Part shown: one piece after another, positions 48,035 through 61,052 of the stretch
How the letters are laid out: each line of letters starts with the position of its first letter
Numbering within the stretch: the stretch's first letter is position 1
Assembly: GCF_005239225.2 (NCBI RefSeq)
Contig: NC_133287.1
Location: 3,515,493-3,579,492 of the forward strand
Source of the DNA: Populus alba
Taxonomy: Eukaryota; Streptophyta; Magnoliopsida; Malpighiales; Salicaceae
Length of the DNA: 64,000 nt
Direction of reading: 5' to 3'
Translations under genes and position numbers: made by a program
Notes under the pieces: generated by a model
Databases searched by the model: none
What the model was told of the DNA's origin: nothing
What the model saw: the letters and a program-made list of their open reading frames with translations, nothing else

Positions 48035-51000
48035 TTATGCGCCATAATCTCCATTAGAATACTTCTCTTCTGGATAATAAAACGCATTCACAGTATTTCC
48101 TCCAAATTTCCTCCCATTTAGTGCATTTCTTGCGTTTGCGCAACTAATGGTATCAGAATACTCCAAGAAAACCTGCAAGAAATAAGAGTACAAGGTGCTA
48201 TTAGTACAAAATATCTATTACTACAAGGTGCACCATAATCTCAGATTCTCTGATATTACCATCTCCACGCAAATAGTTCCCTTTGTTTTCAAACTAGGCA
48301 GCAAGTACAAAATTGGAGGAATGAATGCAGATACTTTCAGAAGTATCAGGAAAAAGTGAGACAGAGCTCAGCAATAAATACATAGGTTAAAAACAGGTAC
48401 AAGGAAACCACATACCTTTCCAGCGCCAGGCATTTTCTCTTCATCCTGACTTGGGCGAGGAATAACAACATTGATCAAGGTTCCTAATCACACAACCAAG
48501 ATATATTATAAGCAGTGATAAACTGCACGTACCAAAGAGCTGCATATTAGAAACAAGGAGAATAGCAATTTCCATGATAAGATCCCGGTAAAGCTACATA
48601 TAGTCTGTCACTAAAGAAATTTTTTATCCAAAAGAAGAATGCAATGAAAAACAACAACAGATTAAGAATTTGCATCTTACAAATAGTTCTAGGTCAAATT
48701 TTCAATGTAGAAAAGGATAAATAGTGATGCACATGTAACAACTGTGTGGGCACAGATGCACAGAGATGTACTTGCATGAATGCACAAGTGCTTGCGCATA
48801 CCAGACAAACACGCAACCATGCATGGGTACACTCATGCACACCCCCCACAGGCAAAAAGAAATAACAAAGAGGTAGAATATAATTAAATCTTTATGAACA
48901 TACCAAATTTACAACATTCTTCCCGCATATCTTCTAATATTTCTTCATACTCTTCATCATCTGCTAGTACTTCCATGGTAATAGCCTTTATCAGAAAGGG
49001 GATAGAAGAGAATTAGATTTATCAATCATTAAATCAGCATAAATCCACTAAACAAAAGATAAAAAAAACTGATCGTGAAACAAAACTGTATGCAAAAACA
49101 GATGGGTGATCTAAGCTCACAGTTGCAATATGCAATGATTATATATTAGAATAAACATTTGGAATATCATGGCATACTTCAATTGGGGATGAAGGAACAG
49201 GGACAAGTAGAGGAAAATCATCAGAGTGCTCACAAAACAAGCTTCCCTTCTAAGCATTTTGGAACTCTCATTATTTCCTCTCGTTCTCCCCATTCTTTAA
49301 ATAGCAGGTAGTGATAGTGGTAATAGCAGCAAAGCAGAAAATAAAACCATGAACTAGAAAAAGGTTGTATGGCACCTCAGTCAAGCATAAAACTTTAGAT
49401 GGAGTGTATGCAGATTCTGCCAACGGTATCCCTACTCCAGGAAGATTCATAACACCAGCTTGCAAGGCCATTTTCTGCAAGCAAAAACCATATGTGAGCC
49501 TATACCATAGATTTAAAACTGAAAAAAATATAACAACAGACGTATTCTTTTACCTGGATAGCTATATGCTGTTGAGCTTGAGCCAAAATATTTTCCTGTT
49601 CTGACTTGGACTGCCCACCACTGTTTCAGGCAACATGCATCAACTAAAGCGTGCAAAGTCATGAATTCAAACATTGATGTAAAAGTATCATCTGAAGCCA
49701 CACACGCACATTATCATAGCTTAGGGTCTATGGAACAAACAGCATTTAGGCGCAGAACAAAATAATAAATTTGTTTTTCCCTCCATGCTTTTTTTTTTTT
49801 TCTCAAGTTCAACGAATACAACACATTCTTTCATTTCATTCTTGATTGTGGCTAGTTTTCACATCACCCACAAAACATGTAAAACAACAAAGAATGGGAA
49901 GGAATTTGATTGACAGAAATGCATCGATTTATTGCCGTCCTTCAACTTACATCCACAAATCACAATCAGTCTGGTTTAACTGACCTCAACATATGGATTT
50001 TCAAAATGTAGAAACTTCAACTTAAATAAAAATGTCCATGGCTTAATTAATGTCAAGCCCCTTACCCCCACATCCCCACCTCTCCCAACACACGCATGTA
50101 CATGTCTTTTGTCTCAGTCATTTAGTGGGACAAGATATTCACTTATAACCAGTGAACTTCATGAATTTGAGGGGCTAGTCAAAAGGTTCACCCTTTGCTT
50201 ATAGCCTTAGACAACAGATGCAATGCACAGGCAACAGTCAGCTACATCATCAACTTTGGGCCCTCCACAGGTCCACACAATCCTACCAATTAGGTTTGTA
50301 ATGGTAGTAAGATTGAATGGATAGCAAAAAAGAGCAATGGCACCTCAGGGAGGGTTAGTTTTTTTCATAGGGTCTCGAAAAGGGTCTTCAACCATTCAAC
50401 TGTATCTGGATCTAAATACCATGTATATATATTATGGATCTGCTAATTTATGCATATCTCATGTTGCAGTCATGTCTGGATCGTCCTTGAGCTTCATTTT
50501 ATCTTCAGTGACTTATTTTGCCTCTGGTGTATTATAGGGGATTAAATAAAGCTTAGAAAGGTGAGGACAAAATCAAGGCCAAGGAAAGCAATAATTTCTT
50601 GCTTTTTCACTGAAAATATAAATATAAAGGCCAAATAAGAATATAATTGCTATTACTGATAGAGAAACAATAATCTCATACCGCCTTGAAACCAATCAAA
50701 TTTATCTGAATAATTGTAAGAGGATTGTTTCTATCACTGAAAGAAAAAGAATAATTCCTAGACTATTTTATGTTTCACACAACCCACTAAACACCAAAAT
50801 ATATTCACTGGGCCACACTCCAAACACCAATCAATCTCTACTAATTCATTGAAGAGCTACTAATTCATTGAAGAGCGATGTGAAGGCAGAAAAACATGAA
50901 ACAACTCTTGTTCTCCCTGTAAAAGCACAAATTTCAATATTTGTACTTGTATAAACATACACACTTGTGTGTAAGCGTGCAGGCGCTCTGTTCCCAGTCC

Positions 51001-54000
51001 ATACTTTCAACATTAGTGAATCTCATGTCACTTGTGAATTTGGAAACTAGAAGTCCCAAGTCTAGAATTTATCATACTGTTGAAGTACGTGGAAATCAGC
51101 AACACAATAAGAAGACTGAGCTTCCAGAAAGCTCAAGAGAAAGGATAAGTTTTGAATGAAACTCGTGTCATCTACAGGCATGATTTCCACCAGTGCCAAT
51201 TTTAGAAAGAAAATTGGGGCTAGGAAACTTTACAAAAAGAAAATTTGCAAAAACTGGCAAGGCTACCATATAAAAGCATGGCAGTAAAAGTATATGCAAG
51301 GTAGCATAAAAAGGGAGTGTACCATTCTGATGCATGCGGGAGGAATGATAATATAAATTCCAGCCAAATCCAAGCTCATTAGATTAAAAAGACTGACCTT
51401 TCAGTAGCACGTCGCACAGTTAGAGTTTTATCTCCCATTTTCAAGCCATTTAGAGCAGCACATGCAATATCAGTCACCGCAGGATCCTGAAGTACTTTCA
51501 CATTACTCACCATTTAGAGATAAAAAAAGGACACCCCAAAATTATACACTCATAACTATACATTTGATCTAAAACAAGCTTGAATAGCAGGTTTTTAACA
51601 GTCAATTCTAAATCCAACCTAAGACGCAAAAAGCTTATGTTGAATTTCAGCAGCCCATATACTTTTAAGATCAAATCATAATATGTTTAGCTGTTGAGAC
51701 ACATACCAAATGATTATAATGTTTCAAATCACTCACCTGATAGACACAGAAACCATATCCTTTTGAGTTCCCAGTGTCTCTGTCCTTCACAAGGTCAAAA
51801 CCACGGAGAGGTCTGTGTAGATCAAGAGCATACCATTGCAACAGTTAAAACATCTATATCGCATCCAAACTACTTAAAATTAGATTAATGAATATGAGGA
51901 GCCAAAAACACAGAAAACAACAGCTGTGGCAAGAAAATTGTAAATGAAAGACAAGTATGGTAGAGCTTCATACCCAAAAGATTCTAGCAACTCTCTAATC
52001 TGTAACTCAGTAAAGTAATATGGCAATCCACCCACAAAGACACGATCAGGTCCTTCTGCTCCGCTAATTGTACTGAAAATCAGATTATGAATAAGCAAAC
52101 CACAAGTCAAGGAAGATCCTTCAACTGAATGTAAAATCCATCTATGCTGATGCAAATGGACAGACAGTAGTGTATTATATCAACAATAACAAAAACACAA
52201 TTAGTAAGACAAACTCCAACTGAAATTAAATAATCATTGATGCCAGAATAATGGAAAGAGATGCTTAACCAATCTTCAAATAAAAAAAAAGGAAGCACTT
52301 GCGTACCCTGGTACAAGACCAACAGCAGCTAAGTTAAGGAGAGGACTTGGTTGACTAGGACCAAGAGTCGCAGCCAATGACGGATTGTAGTCAGTAGGCC
52401 TCCGAACTCTCACAGCAACCCCCTAGAGATACCAAATATGCATGTCAAGCAAATAAGTAGTACCAACACATAGAGCATGTGCCAATTTAAATGCACTTTA
52501 TGAGATCCACATCCATGAAAATGAATGCAAAAAATATTAAAGCATATAGGAATCTCTTTACCCAACTCTTGCCATAAACATCTTAAAATTAAAGCCCCAA
52601 ATCATGAGGATAAACAAACCACCAAAACCACTCAGTATCCTAACCAAAGATTCTTGAATAGTTCATTCTTGTCAAATACCACACCAGGTTTATGAATAGT
52701 TCACTGTTGACAAAGGATACACAAAGAGCCATTATACATCTATAAGCACATTTTCCTGATGAATAAGTTAACAAGTTACGACCTACTAACCATCTCCCAC
52801 TATTACTACAGCTAGCTAAAGCCCAAAGTCTCCCATGTAACAGAAGTTAATGACAGTCAACAACAAAAGGTTTGGCAAGCATGGGTTTTAGAAAACTAAT
52901 ATACATATAATCTACATCCATATGCTAATGAGTCTTATCCGTCAAACTACCATTTTCCATTTAATATTCTATACATTGGTAGTTAGAGGAAAAATTTACA
53001 TAATAATCCAAAATATCACGTATTACTCCTTTGCTAAATGTGACAAGAAATAATGAAAATATAATTTTTGCCTCAAAAATAATTCCATCTAAAGCCATTG
53101 CATTGCTTGCTTCTTCAACAGTTCTCATCTCCACGAATGCGAATTTCTTCTCGTGATTTATGTATACATTCACCACTGCATCACCTGCAAGAGAAAAGAT
53201 TGGATTGTGCACCACAATTAAATAAAATGTTTGAAATACGTCCAGATGAACTCTGGTAAGGACATTAACAAGATGAACTACCTGGACCAGCAGCATTTCC
53301 TCCAATGGAAGCCATAATATGGCTAAAGAATGCTGCAATTGTCTGTTTCAAAACATAAGAAACCATATAACGTTCCAATATTGCAAGGAAATCTCCCTAA
53401 ATATTGGTAAGATGCAAGAAAGGAGATGTTCAAAAAATTCAAAGTGATAAATCCAATACCTTGACTGTAGCCAGTCATAGAACATCATGAATGGACAACC
53501 TTAATAAAATATAATATTGTATCCCCTCAATACATAACAGTTAGCAAGTTAGACCCTGACAGGTAACTGCATCTACAAAAATTTCTGAAAGAACTCATGT
53601 GACATAGAGCTAATAAAAGAAAATGTCTTCAAAGATCCACTTATTAAACTAAATTGTAACAAAATAATACTGCTTGGAAGATAAATAGCACTTTGAATGC
53701 TACAAAAGCCTTTTACAGCATTCATCTTAGAATTCCTTATACATTGATCTTTACTAGATTTTTAATATCAAATATCAAGAGTGATAACTCCTAGAACGCA
53801 CTCACAATATAATACCATAAAAATTCCAAAAGCAGTAACAAAAAAATTGCAGTTTCACATAGGAAACAAAGATGGTGTGAAAAAGACAGCGTGAAGAAAC
53901 ACAATTCATGAACTTATAAAAGCATTTTGCAATGCTAAATTACAAGTTTTAAAATGTTGAAGAATGTTAACAGTCAAAAAAAAATTCAAAAAATTTTGAG

Positions 54001-56647
54001 TCCATGATAAATTTTTTATATAAGTATTTAATCACACAAGCAGGAAACCAAAAACTGAGGTTGAACCTGTTCATTAGCCAGGGGAGGGAGACCACCAACA
54101 TAAACACGCCGTGCATGCCTTGTTGCCTGAAAGAAAGAAACACAAAGAATAAGATCATGGTGAATCCATAGATACATACTTTTTATAGGTAATACGAATA
54201 AGCATCATCGTATATCCACCTGCTGGGTCATGGCCTGGGCAGGCATTAATGGAAAAACTCCAAACTGTAACACGAAATAAGAGAAATTATATGCACACAT
54301 GCACAAAACGTATACATCTATAAAAAAAAATGCAAGAAATTTGACATTTATATATTCCGAAAGAAAAGGTGCACCTGTGTTGTTCCAAATTGTAAAGCGT
54401 TCTGTACCACTCCTGGCATTGTTTGAGGAAGACTTGGCAGTTGTCCAGCATCATTAACTAAAAGGAACATATAATTATAGAGGAGTGAGTCATGGAGCTA
54501 AAAAAGGAAGATATATGCTAACTACATATATATTGATCAAAAAAATATCCTGCTGATAAATTTAATAACATCAGATGTATGGAAGCTCAGAACTATCAAC
54601 CTCATCATAAAGCTAGATAAAGAAGCCTATTTCATACCTAAAGTACGACTCAAATAATAAAGAAATGAATTCCATCACTGGAGATGCTAGGGAAATATTT
54701 GTAAGTCTACCAAATGGCACTCTTTTCAGTTGAGGACGAACAAGATCCAGCTAATTGATGCATTGTTTCTCCGTTGAACATTAAATCTACAGTGGTCCCT
54801 CCGATGGGTAGGACGGTGGGACATGTAGCCCAACATTGCCTTCTTACCCAAATGATAAACACAAACACAAACAAACAACAGACAACAACCAAAAAACAGA
54901 ATGATGCTTCTCAGTTTCAGTAGTAAACAATAGATAAAAACTAAAAGGAAAGGAAATAAGTTTCTTTCAAAATAAAATTTATAAGTTTACTTGAAGGTGG
55001 CGTCAATAGCAGACTGAAAATGCTATCCTATAAGAAACTACTGTACTAGAATGGTAGAACCTATGTATATATAAGGCAGAGACTAGATCCAAACCTGCCA
55101 CAGCAGCACCAGGAAGCATGCCCACCTCAGATGGAGCCATGTCAAAACCACTTTTCCGCTTGCTGTCAACAAAATTAATCTTAAGAAGGTCATGATGAAA
55201 CAATATAATCTTTAAGAAATATTATTTTAATTTTGACATTTCAAAGAAATTAGATTAATTTTCAATACAAGAAACGTAAGATAATCAAGAAAAGGTAATT
55301 ACTCAGAGGAACAGGAGAGAAAGGAAAGGAAATAACAATAAATTAATAAGATTATGATAATCAGTAGTAGTGCCGTGGAAATTCATCTGGTAGAAGCAGA
55401 TTAGAAAGGTAATCATAATAAAATTGTAATGGTTTGCTATGTGAAGGTGAACCAAGTGCAATTCTAACCCCAACAGCAACACAAATTGCAGTTATGTTTC
55501 TCTAATAGTCGAGAGCGTTTGGAAACTTGGTTTTACCCACATTTCTAAAAAATTTAATTTTTTTTTTTGCTAAAAATTAATATTTTTTTGTATATTTTAG
55601 ATCGTTTTGATACGTTGATCTCAAAAATAATTTTTAAAAAATAAAAACACATCATTTTAATGCATTTCAGCACGAAAAGCACTTTGAAAAGCAACTACAA
55701 CCACACTCCCAAACAGGCCCAACGCCATGAGAAACTTCAATTATACTGCACAATGACAACCTCATAGCGGGTTTACAAACTTGGATAATTATTGTCCTAA
55801 GATGCCAAGATTGTCCCCACTTGCGTAGAGTTATTGAAAATAAGTAGGACTAGCTAACCAGTCTACAAGCAGGCAATCTATCAGCTACATTTCATTACAA
55901 GGTTCAATCACAAAAAAAAAAAAACATATATAAAATTTTGCACACTAACGTTAAAAGATCAATACCTTTTCGAAGGAGATCGTGAACGAGAGCGTGACCT
56001 AGATCGATTCTGAAATCTACCCTGAGAATAAGAACCTGATCTGTTTCCATTCCTTCTTCCTCTATCACCATCATAATCACGGTGCCTACATAAAGAACAG
56101 TAATTTTCATAATCACAATATCATTCCCACTCCCCAGCACCAACAACCATATCTAAAATGGATAACTAAAAGTAAATTCACATTTGAGAAGCTCGAAAAT
56201 CAATAAAACATATCCAAAAACCACAAAATACCACGGTAATGAACTTCAATAGCATAAGATAAATAAATAAATAAATGAGAAAACTATAACCTATGAAAAT
56301 TACGACCACGGCTACTCCTTTCATGACGGTCAAAATCACCGAATTTATCTCTTCTTCCATCATTCCTCACACTTCCATCTTTATACCCGCCACGATAGCG
56401 GTCATGATCTTTTCCCCTGCCTCGAGTCCTTGACCTATCATGTTCAGATTCCCGAGAACTGTACGTCTAACATGAAAAAAGGGCATAAACTTTCTATGGA
56501 AAGAGGAGTGTACTTCTAGCGATGTTAAAGTCTAAAAATTTGTAGAGAAACAAAGAAGAAATGCGGTACCTTGTGACGGGAGACACGATCAGTCTGAGAA
56601 GTGTAATCTTCGTCATTATCATCGATTCCTGTATCGTTGTAAGACAT
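48035..56647 (-). CDS. U2AF65: Splicing factor U2AF large subunit (U2AF65)
   Basis: Eighteen coding exons on the - strand: 56647-56570, 56466-56291, 56085-55966, 55162-55095, 54457-54375, 54264-54220, 54126-54067, 53342-53282, 53184-53072, 52422-52307, 52072-51974, 51812-51737, 51486-51398, 49620-49554, 49474-49376, 48985-48904, 48483-48416 and 48172-48035. They give 545 codons plus TAA. The protein binds the polypyrimidine tract of pre-mRNA with U2AF35 and recruits U2 snRNP. Seen in order: an arginine-rich/RS N-terminus (SRSRSRSRSPSKSKRKS), RRM1 (RVYVGGLPP ~197; KKFAFVEM ~243-250), RRM2 (DRVFVGGLPY ~316; KGYGFCVY ~357-364), and a C-terminal U2AF-homology motif domain (~440-540). The exon ending 53072 is followed by GC, not GT. 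All other introns are GT-AG. The start is supported by the family N-terminus MSYNDT and by clean phases. Confidence 0.92.
52423..53071 (-). other. Probable GC-AG intron of U2AF65
   Basis: The gene strand reads TTTGAG|gcaaaa at the 5' border and ctctag|GGGGTT at the 3' border. Joining here gives the conserved GIIFEGVAVRVRRPTDYNP in frame. No GT nearby gives this protein. If the intron is kept, the frame runs on for 37 codons and then stops, ending the protein just after RRM1. Confidence 0.75.
55511..55720. mobile_element. Tourist-like MITE in U2AF65 intron 3
   Basis: Ends gagagcgtttgg and ccaaacaggccc form imperfect inverted repeats. The interior phrases gatcgttttgatacgttgat and gcacgaaaagcactttgaaa match the element at 16633-16853. 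The target duplication is not clear. No coding capacity. Confidence 0.65.
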
Positions 56648-56984
56648 TGTAGCTTAAACTTTGAGAAATCAAAAACCCTAATTTCGATTTTGATTTCAAT
56701 CTTGGCTTAAATTGGAAGAAGCGATGTGAAGAAGAAGAAGAAGAAGAAAAGGAGAGAGCTCGTAGCCGTTGCCCAGTGTTTTATAGGCCCGGAAAAAAGT
56801 TAAACTGGAAGCCCATATTCAAAGGCTTGGTTTTCTGTTTTAATGGGCTCAATAGTGAAATGACATTCCCTATTTTGTTAGTTAATTAATGGCTAATTGC
56901 CCGCGCGCAATACAGCGAGGGAACTCTTCCATGATATTAAACTTATCTGATCACATCAAATCATTATGGTGATCTGTCAAACTA
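56648..56984. promoter_or_regulatory. U2AF65 upstream region
   Basis: On the gene strand, the leader upstream of the ATG includes a (CTT)n tract (+ strand gaagaagaagaagaagaag near 56730). Beyond it a GGGCCTATAAA-like stretch (56785) could serve as a core promoter with a GGGCC-type element common in plant housekeeping genes. Beyond 56850 nothing specific is seen until the SINE. Confidence 0.4.
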
Positions 56985-57181
56985 CACTTAGGTCTTGGCC
57001 AGCGGTTGAAAAGACTTATTCCTTCTCTTTGTATCCTGGGTTCAAATCTCACCGTGCACGCCTGTCACCCCCACGGTGTCTTACATGCTCATTGCGTTTG
57101 CAGGATGTTCAGTGAGCCGTGGGATTAGTCATGATGCGCGCAAGCTGACCCGGACATCCACGTAAATTAAAAAAAAAAAAT
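56985..57181 (+). mobile_element. tRNA-derived SINE
   Basis: Starts near cttaggtcttggccagcgg, a Pol III A-box-like phrase, followed about 40 bp later by a B-box GGGTTCAAATCTC. It then has a GC-richer body and ends in a run of A. The flanks (ctgtcaaact before, ttgtcacatg after) are a weak candidate target duplication. The structure fits plant tRNA-type SINEs; family name not assigned. Confidence 0.75.
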
Positions 57182-60100
57182 TGTCACATGGACTATGCCG
57201 AGTTTCAAAGTAAACTGGATGAAAATTGATTTAATATGGCTAACTGACTCGGAGGTATAACATGACTCAGTTAATTTGGATAAAATTTAGTTTAATTTTT
57301 TTAAGAAATAAAAATAATGTTAATTTAATGTTTTTTAATTAAAAAATTAAAATATATATATTTTGGATAGATTTAACTTAAATTAGATTAACTCCTTCAA
57401 TCCATAACATCCAGTTTTAAAAACTTTACTTTATGGAATTTGTTTTTATTTAATTAAAAATTATAAAAAAGATATTTATAAGAAAGATGGAAAGAAGAAA
57501 TGTATTTCTTCACTCCAAACTCATTTTTCTTATTAAGGTATCTTTTTATAGTTTTAGTAAAAATATGTTTTTTTGTTTAATGTAAACATTCTATTTTAAA
57601 TAAAAATCTATCATGGTATTAAAAGCAAGTTTAAAAAAATATTAAAACAATATCCCTTTATTTTGTATGTGAGTGGAGGAAAAAACTGATAAATGTTATA
57701 AAACCATGTCAAAATTCCAGCAAAAAAATAAAGAGCAAATTTTTATTTTCATGAGCAACTCTTTATTTCTTACTTCTGCATATTAAGTACAAATAACTGA
57801 AAAAGAAATTTGTTAATATGCACATAAAAACATATAATATTATTTTAAAACCATAGAAAAAATTGAGTAATAATTTAAATATTATATCAAGTATTATATA
57901 TATATATATATATAGTTGATTTCAATAAAGATTAAAACAAATCTTGTAAAAAAAATTATAGAAAAAGGTCAGGAGTTTAAGCTAATAAGATGCGAGTTCA
58001 CACTAAAAAAATACAAGGCGTGAACACCTAACCCAATAAGATTAAGCTTCATGGACTTGACCTTTATTTTTTTTTGGTGCAAAGACAAACAAATTGTTGT
58101 TTGTCACTTTATGTTTTTTTAAAATATAACTTATCATTTATTTACCCAAATTATTTTCAAGAATTAAATGAAATAATATTGGAGCCAAAAACTTTAATAA
58201 GTTGAATGCATAAAGGAGAAATGGAAAAACATCATTTATTTATATTTGCTGAAGAGAAAATTTAGACATTAAAAAATCAAATTATCTTTATGATGATCAT
58301 AAAAGGATTGGCGATGGGTTTTTTTTCTCTTTTAAATTTAATGATTATTATGTATCTCCCTTTTAATTTGTTATTTATGAGTAAATTAGATGATTTTTAG
58401 ACTGGGATAATGGCATTTGAAGTACATGTACTCTTTTATTTTTTACTAGCCTTGGTACTCGCGCGATGCCGAGGGTCATTTTTTTTGTATAAAAATATTA
58501 AAAAAAACAAAAATTTAAAAATCTTGGGTTTTTTTGCAAGGCCATACACAAAGAATTTTGTGTTTGGCTGCAACGTCTGATCTATAAGTAATATTTATAA
58601 TATTAATAATAAAATTAAACTTGCATGACCCAAGTTTAAGTGAGCCTGATTGCAACACTGGACTCAAGAATATTGGATGTGGGTCTGGCTATAAGGTCGT
58701 GTCATAAAAGTGTGATAATTAAATAGACTAATTAAAAAAAAAACAAAGGAAAAAAATTAACATGAAGGAAAAAACTAATGAAGAAAAAAAAATGAATTAA
58801 TTGGGTTAACTCTTTAAACCAGGTTATGCCGTAAAACCTTGGATTGTCAAGCCCAAGATATGTATCATGAAAGTATAAAAGTCTGATAATTAAATAAAAA
58901 GAAAAATTAACTTTAACAAACTAAACTAAATGAAAAAAATAACTCGTCAAATCAAGTCAACCCATCAAACCCGAGATCCGTATCATGAAAATCTGATAAC
59001 TAAATAAAAAATTTTTAACATTAACAAACCAAAAAAAAAAATCATAAAAAAAAATTAAAAACAAAAAAACAAAGCTAATATTGTAATAATCCATAGTGTT
59101 TGTTTTTTTGAAAAAAGCTATAAAGCTAAGTTTTCAACCAGATCAATATAAAAAAACGACAAAGACTATTTTTTTTTAAAATCAATTTTGGGTAAAAATA
59201 AATGAAAAAAAAAATGTAAAAAAAAGAAAATAAAAGCGGAAAAAAAAAACACGTTTGGAAAGCTACAGTGTTTTAAAGAAATAAACAAAAAAACTACAAT
59301 TTCAACCAGTTCAATAGTAAAAAAATAAAATCAACAAAAAAAATTCTGAAAAAAAATGCAAAAATTGACAATTTGAAAAAAAAAGAAAAAAAAATAAAAA
59401 AAACATGTGGGGAAAGCTAAAGTTAGATTATCATTCAGCTCAATATTGAAAAAATAAATTCGATAAATATAATTTTTTAAAAAAATATATAGGAAAACAT
59501 TGCAGCAAAACAAAAACTATATAGGGGAAACACTGTAGCAATCCATTTTATTTAAAAAAAAACTACAAAGCTAAATTCTCAACCAACTTAATATTAAAAA
59601 AAAAATCTACAAGGATCATGTTGAAAAAAAAATCATAAAAAAAAAAAAACCAATGTATGAGAATATTATAGCAATCCACAATGTTTTAAAGAAAAAAACT
59701 ATATAGTTAAATTTTTAACCAGCTTAATATTTAAAAAATTAGTAAAGATAATTTTGAAAAAAAAATTAAAAAAAAATAAAAAAACAAAGACAAAGAAGTC
59801 AATTTTTGGTAAAAAAAAAAAAGAAAAAAAAAACATGTAACCAAAAAAAAAGAAACAAAAGCAAAAAAAAAAAAAAAAAAAAAAACTGCTACAGGAAAAA
59901 AAAAATGTAAAAAAAAAGAAAAACTGCTTCTGCTTCTGTAAAAAAAAAAAAAAAAAAATTACGGCTGCTACAGTGATTTCCCCACGCGTTTTAGAGTTCT
60001 TTATTAATAATATTAATATTCTGTGTACTTGTACTGCATTTTTTATTTTAGTGCCTGTACTCGTAAAATTTAATAAATCAAGTACTCTATTAGTTTTGTT

Positions 60101-60273
60101 ACTAGAATTCTGACGTGGAAGGCAACTTATCCATCGGGTGGGTCTGTGTTGATATTTTTTCAGAGAAATTGACATGTGAAGTGCTTGTATTTTATTATTA
60201 TTTCTATTTGTGTGTTTGTATTAATTGTTGTTATATTCAATTACTAGTACCAATAAGTTTAATCAATCTATAA
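57182..60273. repeat. A-rich, repeat-dense spacer
   Basis: No gene. Includes a (TA)n run at ~57895-57914. At 58441-58470 there is a GC-rich phrase actagccttggtactcgcgc, and from 58700 to 59960 several diverged copies of an A-rich repeat with the recurring words aaagctaa..ttctcaaccaa..ttaatatta and ctacagtgttttaaag. The tract ends at ctacagtgatttccccacgc near 59990. ORFs here are homopolymer artefacts. Confidence 0.6.
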
Positions 60274-60784
60274 AAATAAAAAATAATATAAATTATATTT
60301 TAAAACATTTCTTAATAATTTAAACTTTTAGATTGTATTCATTTTTTTTAATATGGTATTAAAGCCTTCATGATTTATTTAAACAGTTACGAGTTTGAAT
60401 TTCACTATTCTCATTTATTTAATAAAAATTAAGCACAAGATAATATAAATTTATACAAGTTTCAAGTCCAAATGATTTTTGGTTGAGAGGTTGTATTGGA
60501 GAATAATATAAATTATATCTCGAGACATCATCTAACAACTTAAGCCTTTGGATTGAATTAATTTTTTGATATGGTAACAGAGTCTTTATGACCAAGCGGT
60601 CACGATTTCAAATCTTATTATCCTTATTTATTTGATAAAAAATAAGCACAAGATGATACAAATTTATGCAAGTTTCAAGTTTAAAAAACTTTTATTTAAG
60701 AAAGCATATTAAAAAATAATATAAATTATATTTTGAAAACTCACCTAATAACTTAAGTATTTGGATTGAATTGGTTACTTAATA
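60274..60784 (+). mobile_element. Tandem TRIM with three LTRs and two internal regions (old)
   Basis: Three diverged copies of the 78-bp LTR described at 11770 lie at about 60274-60353, 60494-60571 and 60707-60784. They are separated by two internal regions (140 and 135 bp). Primer-binding-like sites tggtattaaagcc and tggtaacagagtc follow the first and second LTR. The internal regions keep the phrases tttgataaaaa, aagcacaaga and gtttcaagt. The divergence from the 11770 copy is clear, so this is an older insertion. Confidence 0.82.
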
Positions 60785-61052
60785 CTATTATAAAAAATAA
60801 TAACTTTTTTTTTTAAGAGCAATAAGCGATTACATCGATGGATGAAGAAAATCGCATATTGGGCCATCAGAAATATTTGGGCGCCCGCAATATAGCCAGG
60901 GAATAAAACTCCATGGCCCAAGACGCCTTGCTCAACAGCCTCACGAGTCATGACCTCGCCTGGCAAGTAGCAATCGGATTCATAAACGATCTGGTTTTAG
61001 CGATAGCCAATAAGTGATACAGAGCATTAAGAGAAAACGTTTCTCAGGCAAC
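60785..61052. other. Short coding-like remnant, unrecognised
   Basis: A 63-codon - strand frame (60966-60775) reads PGEVMTREAVEQGVLGHG and then VLFPGYIAGAQIF, with composition unlike the A-rich surroundings. I do not recognise the family. It lies just beyond the 3' end of the decayed U2AF65 copy and may be part of a captured gene fragment. Confidence 0.35.

Noticed and set aside
52961..53338. Extension of the U2AF65 RRM1 exon into a 125-codon ORF
   Set aside because: The reading past FE (AKIIFSLF...) is intron sequence. The conserved continuation GVAVRVRRPTDYNP lies in the exon at 52422.
59699..60175. 158-codon - strand ORF
   Set aside because: It is almost all F/K-type codons from poly-A/T runs, so a low-complexity artefact rather than a gene.
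60880..60900. 15-bp identity (gcccgcaatatagcc) with the GH1 exon encoding GYIAG
   Set aside because: The flanking sequence shows no GH1 similarity on either side, so chance is the simplest explanation.
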